In this document: in pieces, positions 16,467 through 28,247 of the stretch
Layout of the letters: each line of letters starts with the position of its first letter
Position numbering within the stretch: the first letter of the stretch is position 1
Source: Blastococcus sp.
Lineage (GTDB): Bacteria > Actinomycetota > Actinomycetes > Mycobacteriales > Geodermatophilaceae
NCBI GenBank assembly: GCA_025465355.1
Contig: JAODNN010000040.1
Location: 1 to 37,735 of the forward strand
DNA: 37,735 bases
Reading direction: 5' to 3'
The notes under the pieces: model-generated
Seen by the model: the letters and a program-made list of their open reading frames with translations, nothing else
Told to the model about the DNA's origin: nothing
Database searches by the model: none
Program-made: the position numbers and the translations under genes

Positions 16467-17474
16467 ATGGACGACGCTGCCGGGCGGCTCGGCTGCCCGA
16501 AGCGGATGGTCTTCGGACCGTGCGGGGGAGTCCGGGACGACGGCCGGTGCGAGCTGGCCGAGCACCGGTGCGTCTTCCTCGACCAGCCGCTCGTGGCCTG
16601 GCCCGATCCGGTGCCCGCGGTCCCGGATCCGCTGACCGCGCGGACCGACGGGCGCCCCGCCGTCCTGGTCGACCTGTCGGTGGTCCCCTTCGACCCGGCG
16701 TCAGTGCGCCGGGTCGTGGAGGTCCTGGCTCCGGTCTCCGACGGGCTCCTCGTCGGCGAGCACGCCAACCGGCCCGACTTCCCGCCGACGATGTTCGCCG
16801 CAGAGGTGCTGGGCGCCGGGGGGCGGCCATGGACGACGCTGGCGTGCCGCGACCGTAACCGCGTCGTCCTCGAACAGGAGCTGGCCGGACTCGCCGCCGT
16901 CGGTGTCGACGGCGTCCTCTGCGTGACCGGCGACGGTCGCGGCCCGGGTGTCCGCCTGGGCGCCACCCAGGTCTTCGACCTCGACGGCACCCGGCTGGCC
17001 GCGCTGGCCGCGGCGGCAGGGCTGGCGGTCGCCGTCCCGGAGTCGCCCGAGGCGCCGCCGGTGGATCTGCGGCCCGCCCGGGTGGTCCAGAAGCAGCGGG
17101 CCGGGGGGCAGCTCTGCGTGCTCAACCACGTGAGCAGCCCGGGGCAGGTTGCCGCATTCGTCACCGCGGCCAGGGCGGCCGGCGCGACGCTGCCGTTCGT
17201 GGCCGGCGTCGCCGTCTACACCGACGAACGCTCCGGGCGCTTGCTGCAGAGCTTCCCCGGGTTGCACCTGGACGACGCCGCCGTCGAGCAGGTGCTCGCG
17301 GCGCCCGACCCGCGCGCGGCGGGCATCGAGGCCGCCGTCGCGGAGGCGCGGGCGCTGCTGGCGGTGCCCGGCGTGGTCGGCGTCAACCTGTCGGGCCTGG
17401 GCTCGGGCCGGGGTGAGGACGACGGCGCGCAGGTCAAGGCCGCCGTCGCGGGACGACTGCGGGAGGTCGCGTGA
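16467..17474 (+). CDS. MetV-MetF-like fusion: methylenetetrahydrofolate reductase C-terminal domain protein
   Basis: A 335-residue protein. Residues 1-35 carry the Cys-rich MTHFR_C (MetV-like) motif CPKRMVFGPCGGVRDDGRCE with Cys10, 19, 28 and 35, which binds metal in acetogen MetV. The remainder looks like the MTHFR barrel: VVEVLAPVSDGLLVGEHAN, VDGVLCVTGDGRGPG (as in the MetF GD/G-rich turn), CVLNHVSSPGQVAAFVTAAR and TLPFVAGVAVYTDERSG. It probably acts on folate-bound one-carbon units, but substrate and electron donor are unknown, and it is shorter and more divergent than housekeeping MetF. The stop overlaps the next start as GTGA, so the methyltransferase is probably its functional partner. 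It is divergent from the pirin operon. Confidence 0.72.
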   Translation: MDDAAGRLGCPKRMVFGPCGGVRDDGRCELAEHRCVFLDQPLVAWPDPVPAVPDPLTARTDGRPAVLVDLSVVPFDPASVRRVVEVLAPVSDGLLVGEHANRPDFPPTMFAAEVLGAGGRPWTTLACRDRNRVVLEQELAGLAAVGVDGVLCVTGDGRGPGVRLGATQVFDLDGTRLAALAAAAGLAVAVPESPEAPPVDLRPARVVQKQRAGGQLCVLNHVSSPGQVAAFVTAARAAGATLPFVAGVAVYTDERSGRLLQSFPGLHLDDAAVEQVLAAPDPRAAGIEAAVAEARALLAVPGVVGVNLSGLGSGRGEDDGAQVKAAVAGRLREVA

Positions 17475-18235
17475 GCGCGCTCGAGAGCGAGGCGATGGAG
17501 GCCGAGTTCGACACCGTCGCGGGCTGGACCGAGGAGGCGGTGCGCGCGCTGGGGCCCGAGTACGCCGTCCCGGCCGGCTGCCGGGGGAGTGGCAGCGAAG
17601 GTGCGCTGCGCTGGCTGGCCGATCGGCTGCGGCTCGACGCCGGAACCCGCCTGCTGGACGCCGGTGCGGGCGTCGGCGGGCCGGCCGGCTGGCTGGCCGC
17701 CGAGCGGGACCTGCGGCCGGTGTGCGCCGAGCCCATGGCGGCGGCGGTGCGGGCCAGCCGCCGGCTGTTCGGGCTGCCCTCGGTGGTGGCGCTCGGCCAG
17801 CAGCTGCCCTTCGCCGACGGCGGGTTCGAGGCAGCCTGGTGTCTCGGCGTCCTCTGCACGACCTCGGACAAGGCCGGTGCCCTGGGCGAACTGCGCCGGG
17901 TGCTGGCCGACGGCGGGCGGCTCGGGCTGCTGGTGTTCGTCGCCGACGCACCGCTGCCGCCGCCCCTGCCCGAGGGCAACGAGTTCCCGGGCGAGGGCGA
18001 GGTCCGGGACCTCCTGACGGCCGCGGGGTTCCGCCTTGACGACGCCGCGGACGCCGACCTCTCGGACAGCCCGCCCACATGGACCGAGCGGGCCGAGGCG
18101 GTCCAGGCGGAGGTGGCCCGCCGGCACGGCGACGAGCCGGCCTTCCAGCAGGCCGAGGAGCAGTCCGGCCGGGTGGGTCGGCTACTCGCGGACGGGTCGC
18201 TGCGCCCCTGGCTCGCCGTCGCCACCGCCGTCTGA
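17471..18235 (+). CDS. Class I SAM-dependent methyltransferase
   Basis: A 254-residue enzyme of unknown substrate. Motif I is LLDAGAGVGGPAGWLAAE (about 60-77), the acidic residue after strand 2 is in RPVCAEPM, the motif equivalent to post-I/II is GQQLPFADGGFEAAWCLGVL, and motif III is LRRVLADGGRLGLLVFVAD, all of the UbiE/Methyltransf_11 type. Start GTG 17471 overlaps the preceding stop as GTGA. It may be an accessory methyltransferase linked to the MetV-MetF-like protein, which is an inference from the overlap. Confidence 0.85.
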   Translation: MSALESEAMEAEFDTVAGWTEEAVRALGPEYAVPAGCRGSGSEGALRWLADRLRLDAGTRLLDAGAGVGGPAGWLAAERDLRPVCAEPMAAAVRASRRLFGLPSVVALGQQLPFADGGFEAAWCLGVLCTTSDKAGALGELRRVLADGGRLGLLVFVADAPLPPPLPEGNEFPGEGEVRDLLTAAGFRLDDAADADLSDSPPTWTERAEAVQAEVARRHGDEPAFQQAEEQSGRVGRLLADGSLRPWLAVATAV

Positions 18236-18279
18236 GGACTGCGCGAGGGGGCCGCTCCGAACCTGGGAGACTGGGGTCG

Positions 18280-20106
18280 ATGAGCGCACCCCTGAACCTG
18301 GTCAACCTCGAACGGGTGCACAAGGCCCACGGCACCACGGTGCTCCTCGACGATGTCTCCCTCGGTGTCGCCGCCGGTGAGCGGATCGGCGTCGTCGGCC
18401 GCAACGGCGGCGGCAAGTCGACGCTGCTGTCGGTCCTGACCGGCACCGAGGAACCCGACTCCGGCCGGGTCACCCGCCGCAGCGACCTTGCGATGGGGGT
18501 CCTCGACCAGTCGGGCACGCTGCCGCCGGGGACGACGGTGCGTGACGTGGTCCTGCCGCCGTCGATGTTCGCCGCGGAGCACGAGTGGGCCGGGGACGCC
18601 GCCGTTCGGTCGGTGCTGACCGGGCTGGAGCTGGACCGGCTGGGTCTGGACTCGCCGGTCGACTCGATGTCCGGTGGGGAGCGCCGGCGGGTGGCGCTGG
18701 CCGCCCAGCTCATCCGCCCGCTGGACCTGCTGGTGCTCGACGAGCCGACCAACCACCTGGACGTCGAGGGCGTCGCCTGGCTCGCCGAGTACGTGAAGAA
18801 CCGGGCCGGGGGTCTGGTGGTCGTCACCCACGACCGGTGGTTCCTCGACGAGGTGAGCACCACCACGTGGGAGGTCGCCGACGGCAGCGTGCACTCCTAC
18901 GACGGCGGCTACTCGGCGTACACGCTGGCCCGGGCGGAGCGGACGCGGATCTCGGCGGTGACCGAGGAGCGCCGGATGAACCTGGTCCGGAAGGAGCTGG
19001 CCTGGCTGCGCCGGGGTCCGCCGGCCCGCACCAGCAAGCCGAAGTTCCGGATCGACGCCGCGCAGGCGCTGATCGCCGATGAGCCGCCCGCCCGCGACTC
19101 GATGGCGCTGGCCGGCTTCGCCGCACGTCGGCTCGGCAAGACCGTCTACGACGTCGAGGACGTCGACTACGCCGTCCCGACCGAGGACGGCCCGCGCACG
19201 TTGTTCAAGGACCTGAACTGGCACGTGGGCCCCGGAGACCGGATCGGGATCGTCGGCGTCAACGGGGCCGGCAAGACGTCGCTGCTCAAGCTGCTGGTCG
19301 GCGATACGCAGCCGGACGCCGGCACCGTGGGCGTCGGCCAGACGGTGGCGCCGGCGTACCTGTCCCAGCACGTGACGGAGCTGCCCCCGAAGGCACGCGT
19401 GCTCGAGGCGGTGCAGGACGTCGCCCGGGTGGCACGGATCGGCAACCAGGACATCTCGGCGTCGTCCCTGGCCGAGCGGTTCGGCTTCGCGGCCAACCGG
19501 CAGTGGACCCCGGTGGGGGACCTGTCCGGGGGTGAGCGCCGGCGGCTGCAGTTGCTGCGGCTGCTGATGGCCGAGCCGAACGTGCTGCTGCTCGACGAGC
19601 CGACCAACGACCTGGACATCGACACGCTCACCGCGCTGGAGGACCTGCTCGACAGCTTCCCGGGCACGGTGCTGGTGGTCAGCCACGACCGGTACTTCGT
19701 CGACCGGGTGACCGACAAGGTCGTCGCGCTGCTCGGGGACGGCTCGCTGGCCGAGCTGCCCGGTGGGGTCGAGGAGTACCTGGCCCGACGGGCCGCCGGG
19801 GGAGCGCCGTTGACCACGGCGGCCGGCGCGGCGACACGGCCGGTGGGCGCCCCGGCCGCCGGACCGGCCGGCGGACCGGCCGTCTCGGCCGCCGACTCCC
19901 GGGCCGCCAAGAAGGAGGCGAGCCGGCTGGAGCGCCGGATGCTCAAGCTGGACGCCGACGAGAAGCGGCTGCTCGAGCAGCTGGCGGCCGCGGCCTCCGA
20001 CTATGCGAAGGCCGCGGAGCTGGACGCCCAGTTGCGTGCCGTGCAGGCGGAGAAGGACCAGGTCGAGACGGACTGGCTGGCCGCCGCGGAGATCGCCGAG
20101 GGGTGA
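18280..20106 (+). CDS. ABC-F family ATPase (Uup-like, ribosome-associated)
   Basis: A 608-residue protein with two soluble ABC domains and no membrane part, as in ABC-F translation factors. Domain 1 has Walker A GRNGGGKST, signature MSGGERRRV and Walker B LLVLDEPTNHLD. Domain 2 has Walker A GVNGAGKTS, signature LSGGERRRL and Walker B VLLLDEPTNDLD. The linker (ERRMNLVRKELAWLRRGPPA) is the P-site tRNA interaction motif region and is of Uup type. An Ala/Pro-rich hinge leads to a C-terminal coiled coil (EASRLERRMLKLDADEKRLL onwards), also Uup-like. It may help resolve stalled ribosomes. It is 44 bases downstream of the methyltransferase and convergent with leuA. Confidence 0.92.
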   Translation: MSAPLNLVNLERVHKAHGTTVLLDDVSLGVAAGERIGVVGRNGGGKSTLLSVLTGTEEPDSGRVTRRSDLAMGVLDQSGTLPPGTTVRDVVLPPSMFAAEHEWAGDAAVRSVLTGLELDRLGLDSPVDSMSGGERRRVALAAQLIRPLDLLVLDEPTNHLDVEGVAWLAEYVKNRAGGLVVVTHDRWFLDEVSTTTWEVADGSVHSYDGGYSAYTLARAERTRISAVTEERRMNLVRKELAWLRRGPPARTSKPKFRIDAAQALIADEPPARDSMALAGFAARRLGKTVYDVEDVDYAVPTEDGPRTLFKDLNWHVGPGDRIGIVGVNGAGKTSLLKLLVGDTQPDAGTVGVGQTVAPAYLSQHVTELPPKARVLEAVQDVARVARIGNQDISASSLAERFGFAANRQWTPVGDLSGGERRRLQLLRLLMAEPNVLLLDEPTNDLDIDTLTALEDLLDSFPGTVLVVSHDRYFVDRVTDKVVALLGDGSLAELPGGVEEYLARRAAGGAPLTTAAGAATRPVGAPAAGPAGGPAVSAADSRAAKKEASRLERRMLKLDADEKRLLEQLAAAASDYAKAAELDAQLRAVQAEKDQVETDWLAAAEIAEG

Positions 20107-20111
20107 GTGAG

Positions 20112-20147
20112 CGCGGTGGCCGGCCCCTGCTGGGGCCGGCCACCGCG
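20112..20147. terminator. Bidirectional terminator between ABC-F gene and leuA
   Basis: A perfect 16-bp stem, CGCGGTGGCCGGCCCC (20112-20127) with its complement at 20132-20147, closes a TGCT loop. It lies between two convergent stops (20106 and 20154) and can serve both strands. Confidence 0.85.
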
Positions 20148-20153
20148 AGGTCG

Positions 20154-22046
<1,893 letters not shown>

Positions 22047-22048
22047 TC

Positions 22049-22054
22049 ACGGTA
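22049..22054 (-). promoter_or_regulatory. -10 box for the leuA leader transcript
   Basis: TACCGT on the minus strand, 6 bases before GTG 22042 of the leader peptide. No clear -35 box. It lies 9 bases past the XRE gene stop, so leuA may also receive read-through. Confidence 0.5.
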
Positions 22055-22062
22055 GCAGCGCC

Positions 22063-22698
22063 TCATCCGACGTCGCAGCCACAGGGGCACTCCTCGGCGT
22101 GGACGGGCCGGCCCGACCAGTCGTCGAGCTCCTCACACGCCGCGGGGCAGTCGCACCGGAACCCGACGTCGATGCGCGCGAGTTCGCCCGCGGCGAACCG
22201 GCGCTCGCGCTCCGCGGCCTGCTCGTCCCAGTACCGCTGCCTGCGGGCCGCGGCGCGGGCGGCGGGTGAGTCGCCGTGCTGGGGCAGCTGGTGGTCGTCG
22301 GGGGTGCCTTTCCTGCGCCGCGTGGCATCTCGGCCTTCCCGGTGCCGGTCGAACGTGTACCAGGGCTGCCTGCGTGAGTAGCGCTCCCGGCCGTGCCACC
22401 AGCGCTCGTCGGAGTACCGGGTGTCGAGGTGGGCCGGGAACCGGCGCCCGCTCATGTCCCGGACGGCGTCCCCGTTCATGCCGACGGCCTCGTGGCCCTT
22501 GGCGTCGAGCAGGGCGAGCCGCAGGCCGGCCGCCTCCGCGGCCCGGGCGAGCACGCAGACGTCCAGGCCTCGCACGCCGCTCTCGGCCGCGGCAATCGTC
22601 GATTTCGAGGTTCCTGCCCGGGCGGCCAGTTCACGCTGGGAGGCGTCCGCCACGCGCCGGATGCGCCGCAGCGCCGCCGGGAGGTCGAACGCGGACAC
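22063..22698 (-). CDS. XRE-type helix-turn-helix regulator with Cys-rich C-terminus
   Basis: DNA-binding protein of 211 residues. Residues about 3-65 form an HTH_XRE domain (LPAALRRIRRVADASQRELA, then ARAGTSKSTIAAAESGVRGL). The middle is rich in Arg/Trp/Tyr (RYSDERWWHGRERYSRRQPW). The end has six Cys in CDCPAACEE and ECPCGCDVG, a likely metal site. Start GTG 22698 is the first position giving the HTH fold; there is no good ribosome site, and the frame stays open further upstream only through repeat DNA. The repeat/hairpin array 60-200 bases upstream could be its own operator region. Target genes unknown; leuA lies directly downstream but has its own promoter. Confidence 0.7.
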   Translation of the reverse strand: MSAFDLPAALRRIRRVADASQRELAARAGTSKSTIAAAESGVRGLDVCVLARAAEAAGLRLALLDAKGHEAVGMNGDAVRDMSGRRFPAHLDTRYSDERWWHGRERYSRRQPWYTFDRHREGRDATRRRKGTPDDHQLPQHGDSPAARAAARRQRYWDEQAAERERRFAAGELARIDVGFRCDCPAACEELDDWSGRPVHAEECPCGCDVG

Positions 22699-22757
22699 CG
22701 GTGCAGCGTGCCGCCGCAGACCCGGGAGCGGACCCCTTACAGGTGTGCTGTGGACAG

Positions 22758-22897
22758 TTGTGCTCTGCCCACAGCGGTGGGCACAGCACAAGGTTCCGCG
22801 GGGGAACAATGTGCGGTTCCCCTTTGTGCTCTGCCCACGGCTTGTGCTCTGCCCACGACTTTGTGCTCTGCCCACGACGGTGGGCAGAGCACAAAGT
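22758..22897. repeat. Hairpin and direct-repeat array between the phospholipase D and XRE genes
   Basis: TTGTGCTCTGCCCAC occurs four times in the same orientation: 22758-22772, 22824-22838, 22842-22856 and 22861-22875. The last three have a period of 18-19. The first and last are each followed, after a 4-base loop, by an inverted copy (22777-22791 with one mismatch; 22880-22894 exact). The last hairpin extends to a perfect 18-bp stem (22858-22875 with 22880-22897). Between them GGGGAAC (22801-22807) and GTTCCCC (22816-22822) form another inverted pair. The gap 22699-22964 has no other gene. It resembles a REP/BIME-type cluster or a multi-site operator. Confidence 0.9.
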
Positions 22898-22964
22898 TCC
22901 CAGGGCACAGGTGGTCGCCGGGGCCGGTCCTGAAAGGTCGGCCGGTGCCAGGCGACCGGCCGGG

Positions 22965-24557
22965 TCAGAACTCTCGCCGAAGCCGCTTCCGCAGCGGGCG
23001 GCCGTCGGGGTCGTCGAGCAACCGGTACACGGGCGTGGCCCACAGCCGGGTCAGTAGCGACAGACGCTCGGGCCGATGCGGGCGGAGCCGGCCCGGGGGG
23101 CGGGGGCCCCGGCGGCCGCCGGTGTGCCAGGCCTCGAGGGCGGTGGCGCTGGCCTCCATGGCCGCCACGAAGGTGTCCGGGTCGAGCAGGTCCTTGTCCT
23201 CGCTGCCGTCCGCCGCCCGGTCCAGGTGCTCGCGGGCGAGCGCGAGCCGCAGGTCGCGCGGGAAGGTCCGCGCGCCCTCACCGGTGCCTCTCGGGTCAGC
23301 GGGCTCACGCCGGTCCCGCGTGGTGTCCAGCACGGCACTGGAGAGCTCGCTGTCGTGCGTCCAGGACCGCCGGTTGAAGTTGTCGCTGCCCACGCTGGCC
23401 CAGATGTCGTCGACCACGCACACCTTCGCGTGCACATAGACCGGCGTCCCCTCGTGGTTCTCCAGGTCGAAGACGTGCACCCGGCCCTGTCCCGCCCGCC
23501 GGCACATCTCGATCGCCTCCCAGCGCCCCACGTACTGCGGCCGCTTCGCGAATGCCCCGTCCTGATCCGGCACCCGGGGCACGACGACCACCAGATGCAG
23601 CTCCGGGTGCGCCGCCAGTGCGTCGGCGAACAGGCGGGCGACGTCGGCCGACCACATGTACTGGTCCTCCAGGTACACCAGCCGGCGAGCACGCGTGATC
23701 GCCTTCGAGTACCCGCGGGCCACGGAACGCTCGCCCTTCGGCGCGAACGAGTACGGCGGCCGGATGGCCGGATAGGTCCGCAGGTTCTGCACCACGTGAG
23801 GCCCGCACTCCGGCGGCGGCGGCGGCTGGGGCGGCAGCGGATCGGCGTGCAGCCGGTTGTGGTGCAGCTTGTCGTGGATCCAGGCGAACGGATGGTCCAC
23901 GTCCGGGTTGCTCGGGTCGTCCCACCGCTCCCGGAACACGGTGTCGAGCACGCCGACCGCCGGGCCCCGCAGCAGCACCTGCACGTCGTGCCACGGCGGC
24001 GTGGGCCCGTAGGCCTTCGCCATGGCCTGCGGCTGGGGGTCACCGCCGTGCTCCGCGTCGTCCCTCCGGCCGTGGCACAGGTCGATTCCCCCCGCGAACG
24101 CCACGTCCCGGGAAGGGTCCCCGGCGTGCCGGAGCACCACGAACTTCTGGTGGTGGCTCCCGCTCCGGCGCACCCGCTGGTCGAGGATGACCTCCCCGCC
24201 GCTGTGCTCGATCTCGGCGTCGAGCGCGCGGTTCTCCTGCTTGTTGAACGACATCCGGTCCATGTGAGAGCGCCACACCAGCCCGCGGACGCACACCCCG
24301 CGCTTGATCGCCGCGCCGAACAACTCGGCCACGGTGGGCCCGTTCCCGCGCAGTCGCTCGTCGGGGTCACCCCGCCAGTCGGTGAAGAACAGGTGGTCCC
24401 CGGCCTCCAGCTTCTCGACCTCCTCCACGAGCCGGTCGAAGTACGTTGCACCGTGCAGCAGGGGCTCGACGAGGTTGCCCTCCGTCCATCCGGGCAGCGT
24501 CGTCGCGGGGTTCCCGCGCTCTTCGGAGGTCAGCAGCCAGGTCCCGGGGTCGTCCAC
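22965..24557 (-). CDS. Phospholipase D-like protein
   Basis: A 530-residue protein with two PLD halves. The first has [12 protein letters not shown], with HxK but Arg in place of the usual Asp, followed by [11 protein letters not shown]. The second has [10 protein letters not shown], a full HxK-x4-D motif, followed by [31 protein letters not shown] is also family-typical. It could hydrolyse phosphodiesters in lipids or nucleic acids, or act as a transphosphatidylase; the substrate is unknown. No signal peptide is seen, so it is probably cytoplasmic. GTG 24557 is used; GTG 24608 is also in frame but would leave only 23 bases to the divergent lysC start and overlap its -10 region. Confidence 0.85.
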   Translation of the reverse strand: MDDPGTWLLTSEERGNPATTLPGWTEGNLVEPLLHGATYFDRLVEEVEKLEAGDHLFFTDWRGDPDERLRGNGPTVAELFGAAIKRGVCVRGLVWRSHMDRMSFNKQENRALDAEIEHSGGEVILDQRVRRSGSHHQKFVVLRHAGDPSRDVAFAGGIDLCHGRRDDAEHGGDPQPQAMAKAYGPTPPWHDVQVLLRGPAVGVLDTVFRERWDDPSNPDVDHPFAWIHDKLHHNRLHADPLPPQPPPPPECGPHVVQNLRTYPAIRPPYSFAPKGERSVARGYSKAITRARRLVYLEDQYMWSADVARLFADALAAHPELHLVVVVPRVPDQDGAFAKRPQYVGRWEAIEMCRRAGQGRVHVFDLENHEGTPVYVHAKVCVVDDIWASVGSDNFNRRSWTHDSELSSAVLDTTRDRREPADPRGTGEGARTFPRDLRLALAREHLDRAADGSEDKDLLDPDTFVAAMEASATALEAWHTGGRRGPRPPGRLRPHRPERLSLLTRLWATPVYRLLDDPDGRPLRKRLRREF

Positions 24558-24617
24558 CGGGTGATCAGATCCTGAGGCGATCCAGGACGCAACCGCCGGT
24601 CCCGGCACCGACCTCGG

Positions 24618-24623
24618 TAGCCT
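24618..24623 (+). promoter_or_regulatory. -10 box for lysC-asd
   Basis: TAGCCT lies 8 bases before GTG 24632, with no ribosome site between. The transcript is probably leaderless or nearly so. Confidence 0.45.
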
Positions 24624-24631
24624 GTGGACCC

Positions 24632-26961
<2,330 letters not shown>

Positions 26962-26969
26962 GTGGTCCG

Positions 26970-28247
26970 GTGAAGGTCGGCGGGCGGCTGCTCGTCGTCT
27001 TCGCGCTGGTCGTCGTCCTCACCCTCCATGTCGCGTATCTCCTGCCGCTTTCCCCGCGGCACGGCTTCTTCGACCTGACCATCTACCGCGGTGCGGCCCG
27101 CTGGTGGCTCGACCACCGGTCGCTGTACTCGTTCATCCGCGAAGGCACCTCGAAGGGCTTCACCTACCCTCCGTTCGCCGTCCTCGTCCTGCTGCCGATG
27201 GCGCTGGTCTCGAAACTCACCGCGATCGTGGTCACCACGGCGGCGTCCGCGTTGCTCGTCCTGGCGATCACCTGGTGGCTCGTCGTCCCGGTCGCCGATC
27301 GGCACGGCTGGTCGCGAGGGTTCGCCGTCGCCGTGGCGGTGCCGCTGATGTTCGCCATGGAGCCGATCCGCGAGACGCTCGGCTGGGGCCAGATCAACAT
27401 TTTCCTGGTGGCGCTCGTCCTCGCCGACGTCCATGCGCTCCGGCGCGGCCGGCCCTGGGCCGGGGTCGGCATCGGGCTGGCGACGGCGATCAAGCTGACC
27501 CCGGGCCTGTTCGTCGTCTACCTGGCGCTGAGTGGCCGGTTCCGGGCCGCGGCGACGGCGGCCGCGACGTTCGCCGCCGCCACGCTGCTCGCGTTCGTCC
27601 TCGATGCGCCGTCGTCGGTGCGGTTCTGGACCGATGCGCTGTTCCAGACCGGACGGGTGGGGCGGGTGGACCGCGCGTCGAACCAGTCCCTCCTCGGCGC
27701 GCTGGCCCGCGTGACCGATGCCGACCCGGCCCGCGCCGACACCCGCGTCTGGCTCCTGCTCTGCGCGGTGCTCCTCGCGCTGGGGCTCGCTCGGGCCGTG
27801 TACGCCGCGCGCCGAGGGGACGAGCTCACCGGCGTCACACTGACCGGCCTGCTGACCTGCCTGATCAGCCCCATCTCCTGGACCCACCACCTGTTCTGGG
27901 TGATCCCGGCGGCGCTCGTCCTGGCCGACGTGGCGTGGGGGAGGCCGCTGCACGGCGGCGCACCCGGGTGGCTCCGCACGCGCCCGGCCACGGTGCGGCT
28001 AGGTGCCGGCCTCGCCGCCGCAGGGGTCGTGACGGCGTTCGTCCTCTCGCTGGTGTGGTTCTTCGACGTCCCCGATCCGGGCGCGCACCACAACGGCGGT
28101 GTCCTCGGAATGCTCGGGGAGAACGCCTACGTGCTGATCATGATCGCGCTGCTGGTGCTGCTCCCCGTGCGGGATGTGGTGCCGGCGGAACCGTCCGCAG
28201 CGCGAAGTTCAGCGCCAGCTCGACCTGCCGGATCGTCTCCTCGATGA
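26970..28247 (+). CDS. Glycosyltransferase 87 family (DUF2029) integral membrane protein
   Basis: Polytopic protein of 425 residues with about ten membrane helices, of the actinobacterial GT-C type that uses polyprenyl-phosphate mannose. Family features: the first helix is followed by the acidic FFDLTIYRGAARWWLDH, then FTYPPFAVLVLLPMALVS, WGQINIFLVALVLADVHALR, ATAIKLTPGLFVVYL, SNQSLLGALARV and SPISWTHHLFWVIPA. Relatives in mycobacteria build lipomannan/lipoarabinomannan or phosphatidylinositol mannosides; the acceptor here is unknown. It follows asd by 8 bases and is likely cotranscribed. Its last 110 bases overlap the convergent peptidase gene. Confidence 0.87.
   Translation: MKVGGRLLVVFALVVVLTLHVAYLLPLSPRHGFFDLTIYRGAARWWLDHRSLYSFIREGTSKGFTYPPFAVLVLLPMALVSKLTAIVVTTAASALLVLAITWWLVVPVADRHGWSRGFAVAVAVPLMFAMEPIRETLGWGQINIFLVALVLADVHALRRGRPWAGVGIGLATAIKLTPGLFVVYLALSGRFRAAATAAATFAAATLLAFVLDAPSSVRFWTDALFQTGRVGRVDRASNQSLLGALARVTDADPARADTRVWLLLCAVLLALGLARAVYAARRGDELTGVTLTGLLTCLISPISWTHHLFWVIPAALVLADVAWGRPLHGGAPGWLRTRPATVRLGAGLAAAGVVTAFVLSLVWFFDVPDPGAHHNGGVLGMLGENAYVLIMIALLVLLPVRDVVPAEPSAARSSAPARPAGSSPR

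Noticed and set aside
22824-22894. CRISPR array, because of repeated units with regular spacing
   Set aside because: Units of 15 bases with 3-4 bases between them leave no room for spacers; two units are palindromic and no cas gene is near.
22699-23043. N-terminal extension of the XRE protein through the repeat array
   Set aside because: The frame is open but its translation is the repeat DNA itself, with no conserved sequence; the HTH fold begins at GTG 22698.
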